Source: Chromera velia
Taxonomy: Eukaryota > Sar > Chromeraceae
DNA: 15,000 nucleotides
NCBI GenBank assembly: GCA_018398765.1
Contig: JAHBMJ010003252.1
Span: forward strand, 1 to 15,000
Direction: 5' to 3'
Part shown: positions 1 to 8,624 of the stretch, in pieces
How the letters are laid out: each line of letters starts with the position of its first letter
How positions within the stretch are numbered: the stretch's first letter is position 1
Program-made: the position numbers and the translations under genes
The notes under the pieces: generated by a model
Told to the model about the DNA's origin: nothing
Database searches by the model: none
What the model saw: only the letters and a program-made list of their open reading frames with translations

Positions 1-553
1 TCCCTTCCCCCCCCCCTCCCGCTCCCCCCCGCCCGCTCCTTTCTCCCGCTCCTCCCCCCGATCTCTCTCTCTCTCTCTTTTCTCTCTCTCTTTCTCTCTT
101 TTTTCTCTCTTGCTCTCTTTTCTCTCTCTTGCTCTCTTCTCTCTCTCTTTCTCTCTTCTCTCTCTCTCTCTCTCTCACGACAGCTGTGTGCCGAGCTTGA
201 AGAGACTGCAGCAGAGCGCGCCCGGTGTTTTGGTGAACATTCAAGGGACAAGTCTCTCCTCACTTGCAAAGGCAGAGCTGGAGGTCGGTTGGTCTCTTTC
301 TGTTCCTGTCTTCTTTGCATTTCTCTCTCTCTCTCTTTTTCTCTCCTTCCTTCCGTCTTCCTTCCTTCCTTCCTTCCTTCCTTCCTTTCTTCCTTTCTTT
401 CTTTGCTCCCCTTCCTTCCTTTCTTGCTTGCTTTCTTCCTCTTTTTTTCTTGCTTTCTTCCCTGCTCCCCCCCTCCTTTGTTTGTATGCCTATTTCTTTC
501 TCTCTTTCCTTTCTTTCTTTTCGCCTTTCTTCCTTTCCTTCCCCCCTCCCTTG

Positions 554-586
<33 letters not shown>

Positions 587-660
587 TTTTTCCTGCTTGC
601 TTTCCTTCCGTCTCTTTTTCTTCGTGTCTTTGTGTCTGTCTGTCTGAGAAAAAGGGGAAA
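1..660. repeat. Polypyrimidine low-complexity tract with CT, CCTT and CTTT microsatellites
   Basis: The plus strand is almost entirely C and T, apart from a mixed-sequence island at about 177-300. The first 60 bases are C-rich. CT dinucleotides dominate 61-176, CCTT tetranucleotides run at about 353-395, and CTTT tetranucleotides at about 555-588. Open frames here encode only Ser/Leu/Phe/Pro strings, or Lys/Glu/Arg strings on the other strand, so they are composition artefacts. Such polypurine-polypyrimidine DNA can form triplex structures, and it could also be intronic sequence of a gene lying off the left edge. Confidence 0.9.
184..283 (+). other. Possible short exon inside the polypyrimidine tract
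   Basis: A 100-base island of ordinary composition interrupts the CT-rich DNA. It follows a long polypyrimidine run ending in ACGACAG, which looks like a 3' splice site. It ends at GGAG followed by GTCGGT, a weak 5' splice site. The frame across it is open and reads like protein (for example LKRLQQSAPGVLVNIQG), unlike the flanking Ser/Leu/Phe strings. A second possible donor (GTGAAC) lies inside the island near 232. No homology is recognised, and with only one candidate exon visible the call is weak. Confidence 0.22.
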
Positions 661-1060
661 AAAAAACGATATAGTCTGCCTGTTTGTCTATCTGTCTGTG
701 TGCCAAAAGAAAAAAAAAAAAGAAGAGAGTGAAGAAAAAGAACAAGGAAAGAACTGACTATATAGTCTGTCTGTCTGTCTGTCTGTCTGAAAAAGAAACA
801 TATAGTCTGTCTGCTGTCTGTCTTTCTTTCTTTCTTTTTGTCTGTTGTGTTCACGAAGAAAAAGAGGGAGAAGAAGAAGAAACATATAGTCTGTCTGTCT
901 ATTTGTCTGTCTGCTAAAAGAAGAAAAAGAAAAAAGAAACGAAGAGAATGAAGAAAGAGAAAAAAGAAAGAAAAGACGATACAGTCCGTCTATCTGCATG
1001 CCTCTCGTGTTCATGAAGAGGAGGAAGGGAAGGAAAGAAATATGCAGTCTGTCTACCTCT
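661..1060. repeat. Degenerate array of ATAGTCTGTCTG blocks alternating with purine tracts
   Basis: A core close to ATATAGTCTGTCTG recurs at about 668, 759, 799, 883, 978 and 1040. Each core is followed by pyrimidine-rich GTCT repeats and then by an A/G-rich run. A second shared block, GTGTTCACGAAGA at about 848 and GTGTTCATGAAGA at about 1008, shows that a longer unit of about 160 bases was duplicated. Spacing between cores is irregular (91, 40, 84, 95 and 63 bases), so the array is old or was built by slippage. Confidence 0.75.
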
Positions 1061-1349
1061 CTCCTCTGACTCAGAGAATGCACTCAGGAAGCCAAAACAG
1101 GCCATGGTGTGTCTCTTGCTTTCTGGAGTATTTTTCATGAATCCTTCCCACTTCTTTCTATGGAGAAAGTGCGGTGTGATGCTGATCGAAGCGCTCTTCT
1201 CGATCATAAAAGTCTTCTGCAATCATGTCCGAAGTCGCGACGGCAAAGCTTTCCACATGCAAGCTATGATACAGAAGGGAGGCGCCGAGACTCACGCTGT
1301 TCTGTGGTGGCCGATTCATCTTATCCTACGGCTGGGTGCATTCGGCAAA

Positions 1350-1350
<1 letters not shown>
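1061..1350. other. Mixed-composition stretch without a recognisable gene
   Basis: The sequence between the purine/pyrimidine array and the TG repeat has normal complexity. One plus-strand frame is open from 1104 through 1463, but it crosses the TG microsatellite and reads as a Val/Cys string there. No known domain or clear splice signals were seen. An exon cannot be excluded. Confidence 0.5.

Positions 1351-1380
<30 letters not shown>
1351..1380. repeat. (TG)15 microsatellite
   Basis: Fifteen uninterrupted TG dinucleotides follow GGCAAAA and end at TTGGTGCAGG. This is directly visible. Alternating purine-pyrimidine DNA of this length can adopt Z-form and is prone to length change. Confidence 0.97.
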
Positions 1381-1382
<2 letters not shown>

Positions 1383-2860
1383 GGTGCAGGGAGCCGGGAT
1401 GCTGGTGTTCGATTTTTCTGCTCGACTGAGCGAGAACAGACGGCGGAGCGTCTGAGCACTTGAATTTTTCGTTCGCATATTATTCCATTTCCGCATGCTA
1501 TCGTCCGCGCAGTTTTACACGCATTGCATAGACGGCATATTAGACGAACACAATTTGATTTGATGAGAAAGTTTTTAAAAGTTTTTTCCTCAGTTTTTTG
1601 ATCGAGTGGGCTGAAACTACCGGTAAACAGTGACCTCGATTAACCCTAAAACCAGTAAAAACCAGTTCACATTAATTGTCGGTTTGTTTAACCCTAACTC
1701 GTTTGTTTCAGGTATTTAATAATATTAATATGATTTAAGGAAACAGAACATGAGAAGACGCACAAGAAACGAAAACTGTATCCTGTGTTGGTGTATGACG
1801 ATATGAAGAACAAAAGATTTCAGTGCGTGTTGTGTTTCACCCTCTTTCTACTGTTTGTTTCCGGTAAAGCATGATGGGAGATAACCTTCTCTGTCTGTCT
1901 ATAAAAACACATTGATTTTAAATAATTTTAAAATGTAGATTAATGAAATGAAAAATAATGAAAAACTTTAAAAACTGATTAACTTTTACTCTGTATAATC
2001 TACTACGCTCAATTATACATAATTATACACAATTTAATACAATTTAAAACAATTTTAAAAAATATGTGTACACTTTATTTTACTCTTTTGAATAATTTCC
2101 ATTACTTTTGGTCCCTTTTTAAATATTTTTTAATAAAGAGTCATGAAAATGAATGAACATGTTTGTGACGTGTATGTATTTGTTTGGATGGGAGTAAAAA
2201 GGGGTAAAAGTGATTTGAGCGTTGAAGCAGAATAGAATTGAATGAAAAGAAAAGAGATGTTTAAAGCTGTTAACTTTTAGAAAGAAGTGTGAGGTCCCTG
2301 GATCGAGTCACATGATCGAACGATCAATGAGACAACGTTTTGATCGGATCGATCGAGGACGATCGATTTGAGGGGAGGGCATATGTGACGTGTGTGCTGG
2401 TCGTGGCGTGAGCGTGAGTGAGCGCCCCGCCTCTTTGCATAGACCATGATTAAGCTGGCCTGCGTGTGCGTCTTTCTGGGGCTGTGATTGAAGTGAGCGC
2501 GCATGTTGTTGCATGGCTTTTAGCCACACGAATCAACAGTCGCGTTTTGGTTGCATGAGAAAGTAGAATCAGACTAACAGACACAGAATGACCGAGGGAG
2601 TAACAACAAACATCTAGCTTGACAGACCTTCCTGTCTGAGTCCGTAAATTGACTAGTAGACACGTTATAATGTTTTAAATTATCTTAGAAAATCATGAAG
2701 AAGTTGGTTCCACATGGTATTCCACCAGATTCAATAACAGATTGTTGGAAAAAAAAAAATGTACTGCAAGGCAAGACTTTACGAGGCTTTCTGTCATCAT
2801 TGCAGAGCTTATCGCCCGGTATCGCCCAGTATAATTAATTAAAGCACCGGTGAAGTTTCT
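1381..2860. other. AT-rich non-coding stretch
   Basis: No convincing open frame or RNA gene was seen on either strand. Features noted inside are two isolated telomere-like words (AACCCTAA near 1640 and 1690), a phased 10-bp AT repeat at 2011-2060, and a cluster of seven GATC tetranucleotides between 2301 and 2364. Composition becomes richer in G and C after about 2280. Minus-strand frames at 2277-2529 are open but show no recognisable domain. Confidence 0.6.
2011..2060. repeat. Five tandem 10-bp AATT-led units
   Basis: Five consecutive decamers all begin with AATT (AATTATACAT, AATTATACAC, AATTTAATAC, AATTTAAAAC, AATTTTAAAA). The period equals one turn of B-DNA, so the A/T tracts are helically phased, a known cause of intrinsic DNA curvature. 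The repeat is directly visible, but any function is unknown. Confidence 0.85.
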
Positions 2861-3886
2861 ATAACGGGGCGTATGCCGCGCTACATGATGTATCAGTTCT
2901 CATCATTGTCAATCTATATGCATGCCCGACCAGGTTTAGTATGCATGTATGGCCGCCGTTTGCCGCAGTGCGCAGCATCTGACGCACTCCGTGCGAATGG
3001 CCCGGAAAGCGAAATTTATTTTTGTTGCCCCTGCTTTAAATTTGGAAAGTGCCTCCTCAGCTGAATTGTCTTTCCGGGGCCGAGCTTGGCGTGCGATCTT
3101 CCTGTAAACGTGCGACGCAGCCATCCGTGTGGTCTGGGGGGTGTATTTTTTGTTTCGGTTTGTTAAGTGCCCTCTCAGCTTCGCTTTCCGGGCCATATCT
3201 GGCAGCCGACTCAGATATACTCAGATGGTTTTTGCCGTCCATATACAGCCGTCATGATCAGCCGTCTCTGATCGTCTCTGAGCCAACTGAATGCATCTGT
3301 CCAGCATGCTCCAGCTGCGTCCAGCTAGCGTGTATGGCATTCTCTGTTTGAAAAGGGCGATTGTGCGACCTGTCGAGTACGCCAGAACGACTCTGTACGG
3401 ATTAGTGCGCAGAGGTGGTTGGGTGAAGTTCCCACCTATCGAAACGTCGAAGCACCAAACTCAAGGCGTCTCCGACAACGGTTGTTTTAGTCAGCTGTTT
3501 ATAGTCAGGTCTTTCTCGCGCAGATAGCAATTAAAACAGCTTGACAAAGACTCGCCAAATCTCTTGTTTCTGTCCAACCGACCAATTTCCCTTGCTTGAG
3601 GGCTCTGTAAACCATTTCTTCTCTGATGGCGGCTTAAGTGGGTGTGGGCACGTTGTTGCTCTTTCGCGGCGGGGACGTGTGCAGGCTGCGAGAGCCTACA
3701 TACTTTTCTTGCTACTTAATATCCTCTTTGACATCTGCTGCCGCTGTCTGTTCGTGAAGAGCTCGCCTCGTTGTCTGGTCGACACATCCCTTGGAGGTGT
3801 ACGGTTCTTCTCGGCTGATCGAGCAAAGGCTGAACTGAGGGCGGGTCCGTGTGACCCTCAGGGAGCACAGCCCCTTACGTATTAAA
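2861..3886. other. Higher-GC region upstream of the PPR gene, no gene recognised
   Basis: Composition rises relative to the AT-rich DNA on its left. Several short frames are open on both strands (for example 3049-3351 and 3541-3885 on plus), but none shows a domain and most lack a proper ATG context. The segment holds the inverted and direct repeats described at 2997-3209. Its right part presumably includes the promoter and 5' untranslated region of the PPR gene. No core promoter motif can be named with confidence. Confidence 0.5.
2997..3209. repeat. 17-bp perfect inverted repeat plus related direct copy
   Basis: The 17 bases at 2997-3013 (core TGGCCCGGAAAGCGAA) are the exact reverse complement of 3180-3196. 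A third related copy in direct orientation lies at about 3046-3095, sharing AAGTGCC, CTCAGCT and CTTTCCGGG with 3165-3209. The arms are separated by 166 bases. This pattern suggests remains of a small mobile element or a foldback structure. Confidence 0.7.
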
Positions 3887-6800
3887 ATGGTTATACAGAC
3901 ATGGTACACAGATAGAGGACAGAGCAGGCCAGCACCCCGACAGGTGCTCGCTCTTCTGCTGTTGTTTTGGGGAGGTGTTCTCTGTCTCTCGGTTGTATGT
4001 TGCGTCGCGTCTCCCCGTTCTCCTCCCTTCTCCTCGTCTTCTTTTTCTCCGTCAGTTGTGGGATTTGAGGGGAGAAGCAGACTTTTACGTACACGGCGGA
4101 AGGGATCCGTGAGAGCGGCAGAGTTTGGAGGGGGCAGTGTGCCGCTTTTCGCCTTTTGTCTGAGGGAAAGGCTGATGGACGGACCTGGCTCACGTTCTAC
4201 CGTGCCCCCTCAGAGACCACGGGGGAGAGAGGGGACATCGCCCTTTGGAGGTGGAAAGTTAGTGGGGGTGCGTGCACGAGAGAAGAATTTGGACCCTGGA
4301 GACAGGTCTCGCCTTTCTGTCTCTGTCCTCCTATCAGAGGAAGCAAAAGCAGAGATCAAGTCCGCCATTGAGACGGATGGTATGGGGGATGGAACTTCAG
4401 GAAAGAGACTGCAATCGGAGAGGTGGCCTTCCGCCAACGGCGGGAGACCGTCGATTCGTTTTCGAACACAACGGTGAGCCGCGGTGCGGACGTGTGTCGT
4501 GAGTGAGAGTTCGTGTGTCAAGCTCTGAGGGGGCAAGGGGCTCATCAACTCACTGATCGACTGACTCACTCATTTGCTCACTTACTCACCCACTCACTTA
4601 CTCATTCACTCGCTCACTCACTCACTCGCTTACTCACTTACTCATTCACTCGCTCACTCACTCACTCACTCGCTTACTCACTTACTCATTCACTCGCTCA
4701 CTCACTCACCCAGTCACTCAGTTTCTGATTGCTCGACTGGCTGACTGACTCAACTACGAGGCAGATGTGAGTCAGTAAACGACAGCTAGAGTGGGTGAAT
4801 GAAAGATGACACAAGTGGGTGAGTGACTTGGGTGACTCGGGAAACGAATGATGCCCTCCCCGCTTTCGCTTCTGCGTTGGACCCCTTTTTCTTTTTTCTG
4901 CTCTTTCGCCACGCTTGAAATTCTTCTTTTCGCCTTCCTCCCCTCTCTTTCTTGCCCCATGTTCATCCATCCCACCTGTTTTCCGAGCCCTGTTGTCCGG
5001 TCCATTTACTCACTCACTCACTGTCTGTTTCCCCTTGTCGCCCGTCTCCTTGACCCTGTCTGTGTCTCTGTCTGCAGGGGTGACGGAAACGGGACAGACC
5101 CCTCAGTGCTGCCTGCGCCTGTCTCTCAACCGGGAGAGAAGAGACTGCTGCAGGAAGCTAATGGTCGGAAAGGCAGAAATGAGAAAAAAGAGGTGTTCAG
5201 GGGAGAGAGGGAAAGGCCGGAGAGCCGTGTTCGTTGGTTTGGAGAGCAGATGAATAATGTGCTGATGCGGGCGCGCAAAGGTCAGGTGGAGGACCGGAAG
5301 GAGGTGCTGTTCATTTTTGAGCAGTTGAAAAAAGAAGGGTTGCGAGGAGATGTGTACATCTACACAGCGGCGATCCAGGCTTTGTCAACGGGTCCTCTTT
5401 TCATGGGTTGTGATATTGCTCTGGAGCTTTTTGATGAGATGAAGAGTTTGGGTGTGGAACCGAATGTTTCTACTTACAAAGCGGCTTTGAATGCAGCCGA
5501 ATCCATCCGTGGGGGAAGTGACTGGCAGCGATCGTTGTCGTTGATCGAGGAGATGAAGCAGAAGAGTTTAGAAATCGATGTCGAGGTTTTCGACACACTG
5601 ATCTTTTCGATGGCAAAGTCTCCGGGGGGAAGTCAGTTTGAGACCGCATTTAAGTTGTTTGAAGAGATGAAGGGATTGGGCCTGGAACCGGCTGAAAACA
5701 CTTACATGGCGTTGATCAAGACTTGTGCAAAAGCAAAGGACGGTAGTAGATGGAGGGAGGCATGGAATTTAATTTCGGAGCTGAAAGAGAAAGGGGTGCT
5801 TCCGAAAAGACGAATATACGAAATGACCCTGATAGCACTTTCCCATTTTGTCTGGGAGGGGAGTCGGTGGAGGGAGGCCCTGGTTCTGTTTGAAGAGATG
5901 AAGCAGCGAGGGGAGATGCTTCCCGACCTTTCTCCTTCCATCTGTGCCAGATTCATCACCGCTGTGGCGAAGGGGGGGGCTCAGTGGGAGAAAGCATTAG
6001 AAGTGTTTCAAGATTTAAAGGAAAGTGGGGTTCGACCCGACACAGGGTTGTATAACTCTGTACTCTCAGCGTTAGAGAATGCAGAGAGGGGGGGGAAGTG
6101 GGAGAAGATTTTCGAGCTGTATGAAGAAATGCAGCGATCGAGTGTCAAACCTGACTTGCGCACTTACAATATTTTGTTGAAAGCGATGGCGTATTGGCGG
6201 GGGGGGAGTCAATGGGAACGTGCAGAACAGACGTTTGCTGAGATGAAGCGTAGCGGTGTACAGCCCGACTGGCTGACATTCGTTGCGCTGATCTCTGCCC
6301 TGACAAAAGCCCCAGGGGGCAGTCAATGGCAGAAAGCTCTGGGGTATTTTGAAGAGATGGAGAGAAGCGGAGTAGGCATCAACACGCATGTGTGTAACAG
6401 GGTTCTCTTTGCCTTGTTGAACGCAAAAGAGGGAAGCAAGTGGGAGGAAGCTTTGGGGGTTTATGAGATAACGAAAGAGAAGCGTGTTGCCCCCGACGCC
6501 ACTACGTACAGGCATTTGATCAACTGCTTGACATTGGCAGCGGGGGGAAGTCAGTGGGAGAAGGCTTTGGAGTTATTTGAGGAAATGAAGAGAGATGGTG
6601 TGCAGCGGAACACAAAGCTGTACGGGATTTTGATAAGGAGTCTAGTGAAGGATGTTTCGGTTGAAGAAGGGGGGCAGTGGGAGAGGGTGCTGGGGTTATA
6701 TGAGGAAATGGTCTTGAAGGAAAGATACCGACTGAACCCAACTCAGAGTGTCGTCCTGCAAGTGGCTTGTGCGTTGAACTTTGCCCGGAAGGCTGGGCAG

Positions 6801-8180
6801 GAAGAGCGTGTTTCCCAGGCATTGGAAGAACTTCAGATGAAGGGGGTTGACATTTCGTTGATCTCTTACAGGCGTGTCGTTGGAAGATTTGTGGATACAG
6901 TCAGAAACCTCCTACAGGGGGAGAAAAGGGGGCATGCTGTTTGGAATGATGTGCTCCGTCGGCTTAAAAGATTGGGATTCCACGGTGTCAGTACAGACGT
7001 AGAGCTGTGCAATCGGCTGCTGGAAGTTGCAGCGTCTCTGCCGGGGGGGAGTCAGTGGGAGTTTTCCCTGCTGCTGCTTGATCATATGAAAGAGAGGGGA
7101 GTCCAGCCAGACGAGATGACTTGGAGGTCTGTGATAGATGCTCTGTCAAGGGCTCCAAGGGGGAGTCAGTGGGCGAGGGCGCTGTCGGTGTTCGATCAGA
7201 TGCAGAGCGAAGGGTGTACGCCTACTAGTGATACCTTTGCAGTTTTGATTCAGGCTCTGGGCAGAGCCCGGGGGTGGAGTCAGTGGAAAAAGGCGTTGGG
7301 GATTTTCCAAACGATGCGGAACTCTGGGATTGTACCGACATCGAGGGTGTTTGTGTGTCTGCTGAGAGCGTTGGAGAAAAGCGGAGAAACGCAAAGTACT
7401 TGTCTGTCTGTCGCAACTCGTCTTTTCGACGACATCAAAGCGGCAGGGGTAGTACCGAATGTAGACATGTACAATGCGCTGATTTCGATTTTGGCAAAGA
7501 ACACGGGCGATACTCTTGCAGCTGTCAAAATGTTGGGGGAGATGACTCGCGATGGCTGTGAGCCTACGTCGACAACTTTCAATTTGATTTTGAATGGATT
7601 TGCAAACACCGCAGGGGGGAGTCAGTGCGAGTGGGCGCAATACCTTTTCCGGGTGATGAAGCAGAGGGGGGTGAAGCCCACGTTGATCACATACAGCACC
7701 ATGATCAATGTGATGAGTAACGCTTGTGATGGAAGCAAATGGGAGGAGGCGCTGGAGCTTTTTGAAGAGATGAAGGAGCAGAAAGTGATGCCAGATTCCA
7801 TCACGTACAACACGTTGATTAAAGCGATGAGGACGATTCCGGGGGACAGTCAATGGGAGAAGGCGATTGAGGTCTTTGAAGAGATGAAAAACCAGGGGAT
7901 TCAACCAGACCCTTATTCTTACAGTAATTTGTTCAGATGCTTCGCGAATGCAGAAGGGGGGAGTAAGGTTGATGAGGCACTGTTCTATTTCCAAGACATG
8001 CGTGCCCAAGGCGTGCAGCCTAACATGCGTAATTTCCAAGAGCTGATTGGGGTCTTTGAGCGGGCGTCTGATTTGAATGAGATCAGCGTAGAAGAAAGGG
8101 AGAAAAGGGAGATGTTCCTTAATCGTTGGTACGTTGAGTGTCAGAGAAAACACCCAAACAATATTCAAGATAATCTTTGA
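3887..8180 (+). CDS. Large PPR protein with about 24 repeats, likely organelle-targeted (two exons)
   Basis: P-class PPR proteins bind single-stranded organelle RNA and act in its processing, stability or translation. The inferred CDS joins 3887-4473 and 5078-8180, giving 1229 residues. The junction is in phase: CG from exon 1 plus G from exon 2 makes Arg196. Residues 20-42 are hydrophobic (LALLLLFWGGVLCLSVVCCV) and are followed by a Ser/Arg-rich stretch, which fits a signal peptide plus transit peptide for a complex plastid. About 24 units of roughly 38 residues span about 266-1196. They follow a pattern near GGSQWEKALELFEEMKxxGV then PDxxTYNxLI. Units near residues 740-850 are degenerate and split the array. 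Several units carry Asn at code position 5 with a terminal Asp, the pair that reads U under the PPR code. No PLS-class, DYW or SMR domain was seen. The PPR call is firm; the exon 1 join and the plastid target are inferred. An unspliced start at 4848 is less likely. Confidence 0.88.
4474..5077 (+). other. Inferred intron of the PPR gene
   Basis: The donor is ACG followed by GTGAGC at 4474. The acceptor is a long pyrimidine run ending in TCTGCAG at 5077. Both fit the GT-AG consensus and the junction keeps frame. Without splicing, exon 1 stops at 4475-4477. The 604-bp interior is simple-sequence rich: CACT-type repeats on the left, then GTGAGT-type words on the right. TCACTCACCC at 4702-4711 and GGGTGAGTGA at 4817-4826 are exact complements, so the transcript could fold a 10-bp stem with a loop of about 105 bases. 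Confidence 0.75.
4557..4720. repeat. CACT/CTTA tetranucleotide array with a 40-44 bp higher-order unit
   Basis: Within the PPR intron, tetranucleotides (CACT, CGCT, TACT, CATT) form a larger block that begins CACTTACTCATTCACTCGCT. It recurs at about 4595, 4635 and 4679, spaced 40 and then 44 bases apart, with one extra tetranucleotide in the second block. This shows duplication of a multi-tetramer block rather than simple slippage alone. Confidence 0.85.
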
Positions 8181-8389
8181 ACCAGTAGTAAGCCGGTATA
8201 GTAGTGGGCCGGGTATACGTAGGTGATAATCTGTTTCTGATCTGTTTTATAAGTCTAATGCGTTATAGTCGTATCACATCTAAGTAAAACACTAGGTAAA
8301 ACATCTATATTTTAACTTTTAAGTTCTATTATGATTCAAGTTTTTGCTTGAAAACGTTTTTTCTAGCGTTTTTTCAATAGTAACATATG
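8181..8389. other. Presumed 3' flank of the PPR gene
   Basis: AT-rich sequence follows the TGA at 8178-8180. No open frame or clear canonical polyadenylation signal was recognised in this stretch. It presumably includes the 3' untranslated region and the start of intergenic DNA. Confidence 0.45.
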
Positions 8390-8551
8390 AACGGCTGAGC
8401 CAGTGGTTAGTACAAGTCAATTTCAAGTTCACGGCGCCTATATAGCTAGCTATATAGTCTTCTTCCTTTAACTGTATTTGAATTGAGGCGGTTAAAGCTA
8501 GTGAGCCACCACTCTAGGCCTTATACTCCATAAATAAATAAATAAAAAAAA
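8390..8551 (+). mobile_element. Possible tRNA-derived SINE with TAAA tail
   Basis: TGAGCCAGTGGTTAG near 8396 resembles the A box of an RNA polymerase III promoter in tRNA genes. TTTCAAGTTC near 8421 is a weak match to a B box, but the spacing is too short for an intact tRNA. About 110 bases further on, the sequence ends in TAAATAAATAAATA and an A-run at 8531-8551, the usual tail of a retroposed SINE. Its last bases (CTAGGCC, four bases, ACTCCAT) resemble the 3' end of the minus-strand LINE at 9242. A single copy cannot prove a SINE family. Confidence 0.35.
8438..8457. repeat. 20-bp perfect palindrome
   Basis: CTATATAGCTAGCTATATAG equals its own reverse complement over all 20 bases. It sits inside the possible SINE. 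It could form a hairpin or be a binding site, but no function can be assigned. Confidence 0.9.
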
Positions 8552-8624
8552 CTTCTGATTTTTTTTTTTTGTTATTTATCTTACAGCTCATACCGACTCT
8601 GAAAGATGAGTCCTAAGAATTAGG

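Noticed and set aside
110-757. Long plus-strand frame of Ser/Leu/Phe/Pro, and the minus-strand Lys/Glu/Arg frame at 260-745
   Set aside because: These are translations of polypyrimidine or polypurine DNA. Only the short island at 184-283 looks like protein, and it is reported separately.
1104-1463. Open frame across the TG microsatellite
   Set aside because: It reads Cys-Val repeats through (TG)n, has no domain and no splice support.
1635-1700. Telomere-like words AACCCTAA
   Set aside because: There are only two isolated copies, without tandem arrangement, so an internal telomere is not supported.
3541-3885. Open frame just upstream of the PPR leader exon
   Set aside because: It starts with TTG, shows no domain, and ends before the PPR ATG. 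It is more likely 5' flank.
4557-4720. CRISPR-like array
   Set aside because: The 40-44 bp period is made of tetranucleotide repeats throughout, with no unique spacers, and lies in a eukaryotic intron.
4848-5077. ATG at 4848 as the PPR start, giving a hydrophobic Phe/Ser/Leu N-terminus
   Set aside because: The segment is a pyrimidine-rich run before a good CTGCAG acceptor, and a phase-matched leader exon with GTGAGC donor exists upstream. The hydrophobicity follows from the T/C content.
7146-8168. 340-codon open frame antisense to the PPR gene
   Set aside because: It mirrors the PPR repeats in reverse (repeated LLPLTPP-like words from the GGSQW codons). It is a shadow of codon bias with no domain of its own.
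8390-8435. Intact tRNA gene
   Set aside because: An A-box-like word is present, but the B-box match is weak and the spacing is too short. No cloverleaf can be drawn.
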